DNA of 50,757 nt from contig JBJOPS010000066.1 of NCBI GenBank assembly GCA_046050465.1, positions 1 to 50,757 on the forward strand. The letters are read 5' to 3'. This stretch comes from Egaibacter sp046050465. Its GTDB lineage: Bacteria; Pseudomonadota; Gammaproteobacteria; Burkholderiales; Burkholderiaceae_C. The position numbers and the translations under genes were made by a program. The first letter of the stretch is position 1; each line of letters begins with the position of its first letter. The notes below the pieces were generated by a model, which was not told the DNA's origin, searched no databases, and worked only from the letters and a program-made list of their open reading frames with translations. Positions 16,658 to 23,625 of the stretch are shown here, piece by piece.

Positions 16658-18517
16658 TCAATAGATACCGGCGTGAGTCAGCGAAGCCAGAAAATCGGCC
16701 GGTGCTTGATAACCAACCACCTTATGGGTGACTTTGGCTGTAGAAGCCCGATCAAAAAAAACAATCCCAGGGGGGCCGAACAGGCCGAAGCTCTTGAGTA
16801 AGGCCCGGTCTTCAGCGCTGTTGGCCGTGACATCTGCCTGAAGCAGCCGGACCCTACCCAAACGACTCTTCACCTCAGGGTTGCTGAAGGTAAACGTTTC
16901 GTACTCCTTGCAGGCGACACACCAGTCTGCATAAAAGTCCAGCATGACGGCCTCACCCTTTTGCTGTGCCTGCGCCAAGGCCGCATCCAGAGCCTGGACG
17001 CTGGCAACTTTCTCGAACTTCAATCCGGCAGATGCGGCGGTTACACCGGCAACTCCACCCGAGCCCTGAAAATGAGCCAGCGGCTGCAAAACAGACTGCC
17101 CACCCGATGCCGCACCGACCAGCAGCAGCCCGGCCACTGCCAGCGACCCGAAACCAGCTGTGCGTGCGGGCAGTGGCGTGTGCGAATGTTGCGGCGTAGC
17201 TGCACCAAAGGCCCCCAACAGAGCTGCCGCGGCCAGCAACCAGGTAGCCCACAAGAGCATGTGCACCGGGGCGGGAACAACCGGAGACACCATCCAGATA
17301 GCCACACCCAATAGCATCATGCCAAACACCTGTTTGACCCGGTCCATCCAGGCTCCTGCCCTGGGCAAGAGACTACCGGCAGAGACTCCGACCAGCAGCA
17401 GAGGCACACTCATGCCCAATGCCATGGCAAACAGAGCCAATCCACCCAACACAACATCATGCGTCTGGCTGATATAGACCAGCGCTCCGGCAAGCGGAGC
17501 GGCTACACAAGGCCCGACGACAAGTGCCGATACACCCCCCATGATGAACACGCCAATGAAAGAGCCGCCCTGAAAATTGTTGGACCACTCTGTCGCGCGA
17601 CTCTGAATGGCACTGGGCATTTGCAGCTCGTAAAATCCAAACATCGACATGGCCAGCGTGGACAACAAAAGTGCAAAACCACCCAATACCCACGGGTTTT
17701 GCAGAGCAGCAGCGAGCCCCTCGCCAGCCAGCCCGGCAGCCACACCAAAGCCGGCATATATGAGCGCCATGCCAAGCGAATAGGCCAACGCCAGACCAAA
17801 ACCTTTGCCCCGACTTACCGGACCCGCTTGCCCCGCAATCAACGAAGACAGGATAGGCACCATGGGCAGCACGCAAGGCGTGAAGGCCAGCAGCAAACCG
17901 GCCAGCCAGAATACACCCATGGTGCGCAACAAGCTGCCGGAAGCCAGCGTGGACGCTATTGAATCTGTAGCTGGTTGCGCTTGTTTAACGGGGGTCTCTG
18001 CTATCTTTTTATAAGAAACTGGAATGATTTGCGCGGGAGAGCCTCCCATGGTGACGAGGTTCTGCGACGCACCCAATCCGCTCAGGGCCACTTGCATCTG
18101 AGCGCTGTCTGGCGGATAGCACAACCCGGCGTCCGCACAGCCCTGCCAACCTACGGTCACGGGTGTGGCTGCGCTGCCCCGGGTTACTTTGAGATCCACG
18201 TCGAGGGCATCCTCATAGATCACCATCGTTTTATTGAAGTTGGCGTCGAACTTGTCTTTGCCCTTGGGCAAGTTCAACGGGGCCAGTTGCACGCCCTGTG
18301 CATCAGTCTGCACGCTGATGCGTTCCCGATACAGATGGTAGCCCGGTGCAATGTCCCAATGCAGCCGCACGGTATTGTCATCCACTACTTTTACTGAAAA
18401 GGCAAACGCCTTCTCAGGCGGCAGAAAATCATCGGCCTGGAGCGCTGCACTCCAAAATCCGAATGCTGTTGCCAGGCATAAAAACAACTTGCGTAAAATT
18501 CTTGTCCAAAGCAGCAT
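16658..18517 (-). CDS. dsbD: Thiol:disulfide interchange protein DsbD
   Basis: Inner-membrane electron carrier passing reducing power from cytoplasmic thioredoxin to periplasmic DsbC-type isomerases and cytochrome c maturation. The ATG at 18517 has a GGAGG site 7 nt upstream and begins a signal peptide (RKLFLCLATAFGFWSAALQA). Domains: periplasmic DsbD-alpha (residues ~30-165, CADAGLCYPP cysteines), a linker, the polytopic beta domain with LLAFTPCVLPMVPILSSL and VVGPCVAAPLAGALVYIS, and C-terminal thioredoxin-like gamma with YADWCVACKEYE (C533/C536). The linker, residues ~173-188, coincides with a degenerate family-1 repeat. The cognate dsbC is also in this window. The frame extends to 18751 but that part is not DsbD-like. 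Confidence 0.95.
   Translation of the reverse strand: MLLWTRILRKLFLCLATAFGFWSAALQADDFLPPEKAFAFSVKVVDDNTVRLHWDIAPGYHLYRERISVQTDAQGVQLAPLNLPKGKDKFDANFNKTMVIYEDALDVDLKVTRGSAATPVTVGWQGCADAGLCYPPDSAQMQVALSGLGASQNLVTMGGSPAQIIPVSYKKIAETPVKQAQPATDSIASTLASGSLLRTMGVFWLAGLLLAFTPCVLPMVPILSSLIAGQAGPVSRGKGFGLALAYSLGMALIYAGFGVAAGLAGEGLAAALQNPWVLGGFALLLSTLAMSMFGFYELQMPSAIQSRATEWSNNFQGGSFIGVFIMGGVSALVVGPCVAAPLAGALVYISQTHDVVLGGLALFAMALGMSVPLLLVGVSAGSLLPRAGAWMDRVKQVFGMMLLGVAIWMVSPVVPAPVHMLLWATWLLAAAALLGAFGAATPQHSHTPLPARTAGFGSLAVAGLLLVGAASGGQSVLQPLAHFQGSGGVAGVTAASAGLKFEKVASVQALDAALAQAQQKGEAVMLDFYADWCVACKEYETFTFSNPEVKSRLGRVRLLQADVTANSAEDRALLKSFGLFGPPGIVFFDRASTAKVTHKVVGYQAPADFLASLTHAGIY
17955..18000 (+). repeat. 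Degenerate family-1 repeat inside dsbD
   Basis: GCTATTGAATCTGTAGCTGG then TTGCGC and AACGGGGGTC; about 26 of the first 40 positions match the yejF copy with no gap, including both hairpin arms (GCTAT/GTAGC) and the ACGGGGG block. It encodes, on the opposite strand, ETPVKQAQPATDSIA in the linker between the periplasmic and membrane domains of DsbD. Confidence 0.55.
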
Positions 18518-18578
18518 GACGAAACCTCCAACATTCAGAAGCTTTGATTGAATCATATATTCGGGAATTTTTCCCAAA

Positions 18579-18695
18579 TTGACACAACTTGTTGCACTGG
18601 TAACGCTTAACCGGCTGCTGGAATTGACCCAACAGCAATACGAACGAATCCGGGATGCCTTGCCAGTGCAGCGCGGCAACGTCACTCTGGGCAAC
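18579..18695 (+). pseudogene. IS5-family transposase, N-terminal fragment
   Basis: The plus frame reads LELTQQQYERIRDALPVQRG followed by NVTLGN, which resembles the N-terminus of IS5-type transposases (a pattern of the form LTxxQYERIxxxLPVQRGNVxxxN, continuing in intact elements into VLNAILYVAEHGCKWRGLP). Here the resemblance stops at about 18690 and nothing of the DDE catalytic domain follows. The ORF itself continues to 18842 with unrelated residues. No terminal inverted repeats were recognised. It is therefore a decayed remnant upstream of dsbD, recognised from memory of the family. Confidence 0.6.
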
Positions 18696-18698
18696 CGG

Positions 18699-18851
18699 CT
18701 AGTGGTGCACACCGCGCTGAGCGATCTGCCTGACGTAGTCAGCCACAGCATCCGTCATGCGTTGCACAAGTTGTTGTGCCGAATCCAGACCATGTGCAAT
18801 TTGCAGCTCTCTCAAACTCTTATAGTTTTCGGGTCCAATTAGGATGAGAAA
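18699..18851 (-). pseudogene. Unidentified ORF fragment
   Basis: A minus-strand frame open between stops at 18854 and 18699 reads IGPENYKSLRELQIAHGLDS and then AQQLVQRMTDAVADYVRQIA. Composition and helix periodicity look protein-like, but no start codon is visible in the open frame and it ends at the edge of the transposase fragment. I do not recognise the family. It is most likely the C-terminal remnant of a gene cut by the insertion event. It could also be a chance open frame. Confidence 0.25.
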
Positions 18852-18862
18852 TCAGTCTTAGC

Positions 18863-18917
18863 GCTACGTTTTCCATAGCTGTTCACGCATATTCCACGAG
18901 GGCTAACACCTGTTTTT
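18863..18917 (+). repeat. Family-1 dispersed repeat beside the RTX-like pseudogene
   Basis: GCTAC-7 nt-ATAGC (hairpin with one C-A mismatch) followed by CACGCATATTCCACGAGGGC and TAACACCTGTTTTT. It overlaps the left end of the 140-bp direct repeat. Confidence 0.85.
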
Positions 18918-19024
18918 CCTCTCAATTTGCCTCGTTGCTGCACTCTGAGCGCCCGCCCGCAGCTCATGGCCTCCCTCAAGTCCCGCACCCACCCACTGCC
19001 CTGCATCTGGGGCAAGTCTTGCGC
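18885..19024. repeat. Direct repeat, left copy (RTX C-terminus plus family-1 repeat)
   Basis: About 140 bp, roughly 90 percent identical to 20238-20371, with a 5-bp indel in the middle (extra bases near TTGCTGCACTCTGAG versus TTGCCTGAG). It covers half of a family-1 repeat and the conserved end of the RTX-like coding region. The two copies bracket about 1.2 kb containing the frameshifted gene and the 76-residue ORF. Confidence 0.9.
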
Positions 19025-19892
19025 CTGCGCTGTAGGGTGATGGGGTCTGTGAACTGCCGGTAAAACGGGTTCACGCCCAGGAACAGGTTGGCCGCTGTGG
19101 TGTCGGTGCTCACATTCACCGTTTCAGCCAGGGTGGTGCTGCCGTTGGTGCGGGTGACGACTGCGGTGCCGCTGACCGAATTTCCATTACCCAAGTTTTG
19201 GGTGGTGGTGCTGGCGTTCAGGGCAATGCTGGCGATGTTCTTTTGCGCCAGGGTGAAGAGTTCGCTGCTTTGGCTGATGCCGTCCTGGTTCATGTCTTGC
19301 CAGATTTGCACTTGGGTGAAGGCGGCGGCGGCGTTGAAGAGGTTGTCGTTGTTGCGGTCCAGCACGAGCCAGCCGTCATCGCCGGCTACCCAGCTGGTGC
19401 CGGTTTTGATGTTGTCGGCGTTGTGGTCGAAGAGGATGGGGGTACCTGTGATGCCGACTGTTTCTATGCCGTCGCCGTCCAGGTCGATGGCTAACGGGTC
19501 TCGGGCTGCGGGGGGCGGGTTTGGGTTGAGGTGTGGTAAGAAAAAGTAACGGCTGGTCCGATAGCATTCGGCGACAACCCATAGGCCATTCGGATGCTAT
19601 TTTCGAGAATTGCAACTTGTCTACGGGCTTGCGCCTCAGCGTGGTCAGCAGCCGCCAGAATTGTTTCGGTTTCAAGGGTCACGTCGATCACGTCACCCCA
19701 GGGTAAATTCACCGAATGACATCTTTGCACCCAAATCAACGGCTGCAGTAGTCCACGCCACCTCCCCCATCAGAAGAGTAACCCCAGCTTGGGGAATGGG
19801 TCCGAAAATTTTGGCAATTTGAGTCGCAACGAAGGCCGCGCCAGATGTCGCACTTTCAAGTTCAGCAGTGGTGAAGTCAGACATATGAATCC

Positions 19893-20123
19893 TCAAAAAA
19901 TGTAGTAAAGAACTAAACCCAAAATACCTAGAGCCGTTAACGGCTTTCCAAGCGATACGAACTGGTAAACCCAATAGACAAAAGCTTCTCCACCTGTCGG
20001 AGTGTCGCCTTGACTCTTTTTCTGGCAATACGATTCGTAAAGTTTTTTGTCATTTTTGGTAGTGAACGACGAGCTCCAAATAATTACGCCGAGCAAAGTA
20101 ACACTCAAAAGAAAATCACGCAT
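19893..20123 (-). CDS. Small hypothetical membrane protein
   Basis: A 76-residue ORF with a good GGAG site 8 nt before its ATG. It has a hydrophobic N-terminus (MRDFLLSVTLLGVIIWSSSF), a polar lysine-rich middle (KNDKKLYESYCQKKSQGDTP) and a second hydrophobic C-terminal helix (PLTALGILGLVLYYIF). It stops 8 nt before the start of the frameshifted RTX-like gene and follows an RTX C-terminal fragment, so it sits where an immunity or accessory gene of a toxin module would lie. Its DNA is clearly more AT-rich than flanking genes, suggesting transfer. I do not recognise the family. Confidence 0.5.
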   Translation of the reverse strand: MRDFLLSVTLLGVIIWSSSFTTKNDKKLYESYCQKKSQGDTPTGGEAFVYWVYQFVSLGKPLTALGILGLVLYYIF

Positions 20124-20216
20124 TCAAGTTTCTCCGGTTGCTAAAAAATGAATCCCAATCTGAAGATTCATACATTAGATTGATTTCTCCGCGTTGTTTA
20201 GATGGTTATGTTGATT

Positions 20217-20262
20217 GCTACTTTTTTATATCTATCAACGCATATTCCACGAGAGCTAAGAC
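20217..20262 (+). repeat. Family-1 dispersed repeat beside the second RTX fragment
   Basis: GCTAC at 20217-20221, a disrupted right arm (ATATCTATC), then ACGCATATTCCACGAGAGCT and AAGACCTG. It is the counterpart of the copy at 18863 at the other end of the duplicated segment. Confidence 0.8.
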
Positions 20263-20371
20263 CTGTCTTTCCTCTCAATTTGCCTCGTTGCCTGAGCGCC
20301 CGCCCGCAGCTCATGGCCTCCCGCAAGTCCCGCACCCAGCCGCTGCCCTGCATCTGGGGCAGGGTCTGCGC
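20238..20371. repeat. Direct repeat, right copy
   Basis: Partner of 18885-19024 in the same orientation. Shared blocks include CCTCTCAATTTGCCTCGTTG, GAGCGCCCGCCCGCAGCTCA and GCCCTGCATCTGGGGCA. Identity is lost to the right, just before the RTX AQ(T/D)LPQ codons, which marks the boundary of the duplicated segment. Confidence 0.9.
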
Positions 20372-20544
20372 GGTATCTGAAGCTCGCGGTCGAACTGTGT
20401 CGCGAGCGTGGCTTGATGGAAACAAGCCTCGAAAATGCCCCTGAACTGCCCTTTTCGCTATCCTCCGTGCCATTGTTTTACCTGAAATCAAATCAACTCA
20501 TACTGTGGGTGGCTAATGTGGATTTTTCATGAAATGTTTACTTA

Positions 20545-20587
20545 TCCCTCGTCCAATATGCGTTATTAGCTACATATTTAGTAGCAG
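20545..20587 (-). repeat. Family-1 dispersed repeat, inverted, at the end of plsC
   Basis: Reads in the reverse orientation: CCCTCGTCCAATATGCG then a GCTAC(20569-20573)/GTAGC(20581-20585) hairpin. The closing pair is C-G instead of the T-A seen elsewhere, with both arms changed. It ends 7 nt before the plsC stop codon. Confidence 0.75.
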
Positions 20588-20593
20588 ACAGGT

Positions 20594-21334
20594 TCAGGAA
20601 ACAGCCCGCATTTTCGCAATCGCACCGCGCAAATCAGCCGCCCAGGCACGTCGATCCCGCCCCTCGGCCAGCTGCGCGTCGCCAAACGTCACCACCGCAG
20701 CCATGTTGGGCGTGCACAGCGTGCGCCAGACCGAGCCGACCAGCGTGTCGTCTTCGATGTAACAGGGCGCCAGGCTGGTCTGGCCTGTGGTGCGGTCCAC
20801 AAAACTCAGCGCCACGGGTTGCACTGGCGACCCCGCGGAGATGGCGGCCTGAATCAGATTGGCGTGAAAGGGCAGCAGGTCCACGCCGTTGCTGGTGGTG
20901 CCTTCGGGGAACACGGCCAGCACGTCGCCCGCGCACAGGCTCTCGGCCATGTGGTGCACCACACGCATGGCGTCGCGGCGGGATTCACGTTCGATGTACA
21001 GCGTGCCCGCGCCAGTAGCCAGCGTGCCAATCAGCGGCCAGTGCTTCACGTCGGACTTGGACACAAAGCGGCAGTGGCGCGCAGCGTGCATCACCAGTAT
21101 GTCAAGCCATGAGATGTGGTTGGCCGCCAGCAAGACCGGGCCACTGGCTGGCGGCCTGCCTTTCACTACCAATTTGATAGCCAGGCAGGCCAGCATCTTC
21201 AGGGCCCAGGCCTGAACCCGATGTTCCCGCTGCTCTGGGCTCAGGCGCGGGAAGACAAACACAATGGTGAGAAAACCCGAGAAAACGCAGGCCAGAACGC
21301 GCAGCAACTTCCAGCAGGCTTGAGCAGATTTCAA
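20594..21334 (-). CDS. plsC: 1-acyl-sn-glycerol-3-phosphate acyltransferase
   Basis: PlsC acylates lysophosphatidic acid to phosphatidic acid in phospholipid synthesis. The 246-residue product begins with a hydrophobic membrane segment (LLRVLACVFSGFLTIVFVFP) and carries the LPLAT motifs: NHISWLD (catalytic H73, D78), GTLYIERESRR and FPEGTTSNG. It overlaps the pyrX stop by 4 nt (ATGA), so it is the last gene of the yqgE-pyr operon here. An inverted family-1 repeat lies directly after the stop. Confidence 0.93.
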   Translation of the reverse strand: MKSAQACWKLLRVLACVFSGFLTIVFVFPRLSPEQREHRVQAWALKMLACLAIKLVVKGRPPASGPVLLAANHISWLDILVMHAARHCRFVSKSDVKHWPLIGTLATGAGTLYIERESRRDAMRVVHHMAESLCAGDVLAVFPEGTTSNGVDLLPFHANLIQAAISAGSPVQPVALSFVDRTTGQTSLAPCYIEDDTLVGSVWRTLCTPNMAAVVTFGDAQLAEGRDRRAWAADLRGAIAKMRAVS

Positions 21335-22623
21335 GCTTCAAAAGCGATGTACCCGCCCACCACGGTGCAGCGAACCCGCCCGGGCAACTCATACCCGGAG
21401 AACGGCGTGTGTTTGCCCTGGCTGCGCAGTGCGGCAGGCTCCACGGTCCAGTTGGCGGCTGGGTCAAACACACATAGGTCGGCGATGCCGCCGGGCACGA
21501 GCTGGCCCGCGCTGGCGGCCAGTGTGCCCAAAGAATCGCCCAGCACCGCCGCGGGGGCGCTGGTCAGCACGGCCAGCGCGCGCACCAGACCGGCACCACT
21601 GTCGTTGCTCCACTTGAGCGCCAGGCTGAGCAGCAGCTCAAGCCCTGTGGCGCCTGGCTCGCTCTCGGCGAACGGCAGGGCTTTTTCGTCTTCATCCACC
21701 GGTGTGTGGTCTGACACCAGTGCGTCGATGGTTCCGTCGGCCAGCCCGGCGCGCAGCGCATCGCGGTCGCGCTGCTGGCGCAGCGGCGGGTTCAGTCGCA
21801 TGCAGCTGTCAAAGTAGCCCACGTCCACATCGGTGAGGTGCAGCGAGTTGATGCTGACATCACAGGTCAGCTTGAGCCCCTCGGCCTTGGCCTGGCGAAC
21901 CAGCGCCACACCCGCCGCACTGCTGATGCGACACAGGTGCACCCGGGCGTCGGTACTTTTCATCAGCTCAAAAATGGTGTGCAGCGCAATGGTTTCGGCG
22001 GCTACAGGCACGCCGCTCAGCCCCATGCGCGTGGCCAGCGCGCCGCTGGCGGCCACGCCTTTGCCCAGAAAGTGCTCTTGCGGGCGCAGCCAGATGGCGT
22101 AGCCAAATGTGCTGGCATATTGCATGGCCCGCTGCAGCACCTGGGTGTTGACCAGCGGCACTTCTGCCTGGCTAAAAGCAATGCAACCGGCCTCGGTCAG
22201 CTCCACCATTTCAGTGAGCACCTCGCCTTTGAGGTCTCGCGTGAGCGCGCCCAGTGGGTACACGCGTGCCTGGTGCAGGCGCTCGGAGCGAAATTTGAGC
22301 ATTTCCACCAGGCCAGGCTCGTCCAGCACAGGCTCGGTATCGGGCGCGCACACCACACTGGTGATGCCACCGGCCACCGCGGCAGCCATTTCGGATTCCA
22401 GCATGCCTTCGTGCTCGTGGCCGGGCTCGCGCAGGCGCACGGCCAGGTCCATCAAGCCGGGGGCCACGATGCAGTTGGACGCGTCAATGGTCTTGTTGGG
22501 TGCGAAGTCTGCCGGGACGCTGTTGATGGCAACAATACGCCCGGCCGCGATGGCGATGTTGCATACTTGGTCGAGCCCGCTGGCGGGGTTGATGACCCGG
22601 CCACCTTTGATCAGTAATTTCAT
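21331..22623 (-). CDS. pyrX: Noncatalytic dihydroorotase homologue (PyrX/PyrC')
   Basis: This 430-residue amidohydrolase-fold protein resembles class I dihydroorotase but has lost the metal site. Where active enzymes have DxHxHxRxPG it reads DLAVRLREPGHEHEG (A61 and R63 in place of the two histidines); later metal-ligand positions are also altered (CDVSINSLHLTD). The conserved C-terminal SDHTPVDEDEKALPFAESEP remains. In Pseudomonas and many betaproteobacteria such proteins are structural partners of aspartate transcarbamoylase rather than enzymes. It lies 33 nt after pyrB, which supports this role; a catalytic dihydroorotase should exist elsewhere in the genome. Confidence 0.9.
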   Translation of the reverse strand: MKLLIKGGRVINPASGLDQVCNIAIAAGRIVAINSVPADFAPNKTIDASNCIVAPGLMDLAVRLREPGHEHEGMLESEMAAAVAGGITSVVCAPDTEPVLDEPGLVEMLKFRSERLHQARVYPLGALTRDLKGEVLTEMVELTEAGCIAFSQAEVPLVNTQVLQRAMQYASTFGYAIWLRPQEHFLGKGVAASGALATRMGLSGVPVAAETIALHTIFELMKSTDARVHLCRISSAAGVALVRQAKAEGLKLTCDVSINSLHLTDVDVGYFDSCMRLNPPLRQQRDRDALRAGLADGTIDALVSDHTPVDEDEKALPFAESEPGATGLELLLSLALKWSNDSGAGLVRALAVLTSAPAAVLGDSLGTLAASAGQLVPGGIADLCVFDPAANWTVEPAALRSQGKHTPFSGYELPGRVRCTVVGGYIAFEA

Positions 22624-22656
22624 GTTCTGTCCGTCACTGGATTGTCCTTTACGCGA

Positions 22657-23619
22657 TCAGGCTTCATTGCCGGCCACGATGCTCATCACCGCCATGCGCA
22701 CCGCAATGCCGAAGGTCACCTGTGGCAGGATCACGCTTTGCGTGCCATCCACCACCGCTGAGTCAATCTCCACCCCGCGGTTGATGGGGCCGGGGTGCAT
22801 CACGATGCAGTCCGGCTTGGCCAGTTGCAGTTTTTCAGGCGTCAGTCCGTAGCTTTTGAAGAACTCCTGGCTGGTGGGCAGCAAGGCGCCGCTCATGCGC
22901 TCACTTTGTAGGCGCAGCATGATGATAACGTCGCAACCTTTGATGCCTTCGTCCAGCGTATGGCACACGCGAACGCCCATCTGGGCCAGGTCTGTCGGAA
23001 CCAGTGTCTTGGGGCCTACCACGCGCACTTCGGCACAGCCCAGTGTGGTCAGTGCGTGAATGTCGGAGCGGGCCACGCGGGAGTGAAGCACATCGCCCAC
23101 GATGGCCACCGTCAGGTTGGTAAAGTCTTTCTTGAAGTGCCGGATGGTGAACATGTCCAGCAAACCCTGCGTCGGGTGGGCATGGCGGCCATCGCCCGCG
23201 TTGATCACGTGCACATGCGGCGCCACATGCTGGGCAATGAGGTACGGCGCACCCGACTCACCATGGCGCACCACGAAGATGTCTGCCGCCATGGCGCTCA
23301 GGTTGGCAATGGTGTCCAGCAACGATTCACCCTTGGACGCAGACGAGCGGGCAATGTCCAGATTGATCACATCCGCGCTGAGGCGGGTTGCGGCAATCTC
23401 GAAGGTGGTGCGGGTGCGTGTCGAGTTTTCAAAAAAGAGGTTGAAGACGCTCTTGCCCCGCAACAACGGGACTTTTTTGACTTCGCGATCATTCACGCTG
23501 ACAAAGTTTTCAGCAGTGTCCAGAATGTGGGTCAGGATGCTTTTGGGAAGCCCTTCGGCCGACAGCAGGTGAATGAGTTCACCGTTTTTGTTGAGTTGGG
23601 GGTTGCGTTTGTACAGCAT
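22657..23619 (-). CDS. pyrB: Aspartate carbamoyltransferase catalytic subunit
   Basis: Catalyses carbamoyl phosphate + aspartate to N-carbamoylaspartate, the committed step of pyrimidine synthesis. The 320-residue product shows the carbamoyl-phosphate motif FENSTRTRTTFE, ASSKGESLLDT-like SSASKGESLLDTI, the INAGDGRHAHPTQGLLDMFT block and the C-terminal HPGPINRGVEID. No pyrI is present; the dodecameric PyrB-PyrX type of holoenzyme is expected. It starts 6 nt after the pyrR stop. Confidence 0.97.
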   Translation of the reverse strand: MLYKRNPQLNKNGELIHLLSAEGLPKSILTHILDTAENFVSVNDREVKKVPLLRGKSVFNLFFENSTRTRTTFEIAATRLSADVINLDIARSSASKGESLLDTIANLSAMAADIFVVRHGESGAPYLIAQHVAPHVHVINAGDGRHAHPTQGLLDMFTIRHFKKDFTNLTVAIVGDVLHSRVARSDIHALTTLGCAEVRVVGPKTLVPTDLAQMGVRVCHTLDEGIKGCDVIIMLRLQSERMSGALLPTSQEFFKSYGLTPEKLQLAKPDCIVMHPGPINRGVEIDSAVVDGTQSVILPQVTFGIAVRMAVMSIVAGNEA

Positions 23620-23625
23620 GGTCGG

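Larger units (their letters stand above)
18839..19884 (-). pseudogene. Frameshifted RTX-like (DLDGDG calcium-binding-type) secreted protein gene
   Basis: From an ATG at 19884 (GAGGA site upstream) the frame reads MSDFTTAELESATSGAAFVA and stops after 63 codons at a GGGG run (19696-19699). Removing one G continues into DVIDVTLETETILAAADHAE and GLSPNAIGPAVTF. Adding one T in the T5 run near 19549 continues into RDPLAIDLDGDGIETVGI, ILFDHNADNIKTGTSWVAGD, AFTQVQIWQDMNQDGISQSS and NPFYRQFTDPITL. A third 1-nt loss near 19034 precedes AQDLPQMQGSGWVRDLREAM. Between LVLDRN and NDNLFNAAAAF the block I expect in homologues (GNG.ID..ELFG...) is absent. The restored frame ends at 18839, running through a family-1 repeat. 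Relatives belong to RTX/polymorphic-toxin-like exoproteins; this copy looks dead unless the frameshifts are sequencing errors. Confidence 0.75.
20198..20491 (-). pseudogene. Second RTX-like C-terminal fragment
   Basis: The minus frame contains AQTLPQMQGSGWVRDLREAM and then SCGRALRQRGKLRGKTGLSS, nearly identical to the C-terminal end of the frameshifted RTX-like gene at 18839-19884. Upstream of AQTLPQ the frame (MARRIAKRAVQGHFRG...) has no resemblance to that protein family, so only the last ~35 conserved residues survive. The frame runs on through a family-1 repeat and stops at 20198. It is a duplicated or recombined tail, not a functional gene. Confidence 0.6.

Noticed and set aside
18579..18842. 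Intact 87-residue gene on the plus strand upstream of dsbD
   Set aside because: Only the first ~35 residues resemble a transposase; the rest is unrelated and opposite to another open frame, so it is treated as a fragment.
20202..20762. Several short plus-strand ORFs between the RTX fragments and plsC
   Set aside because: They are antisense to the RTX fragment or plsC, arginine/serine-rich, lack ribosome sites and resemble nothing I know.
21150..21190. GCTATCAAATTGGTAG inside plsC, resembling the family-1 hairpin
   Set aside because: Only the first 16 bases match and none of the CATATTCCACGAGGGCTA block follows; the residues AIKLVVKG are normal for PlsC, so this is probably chance.
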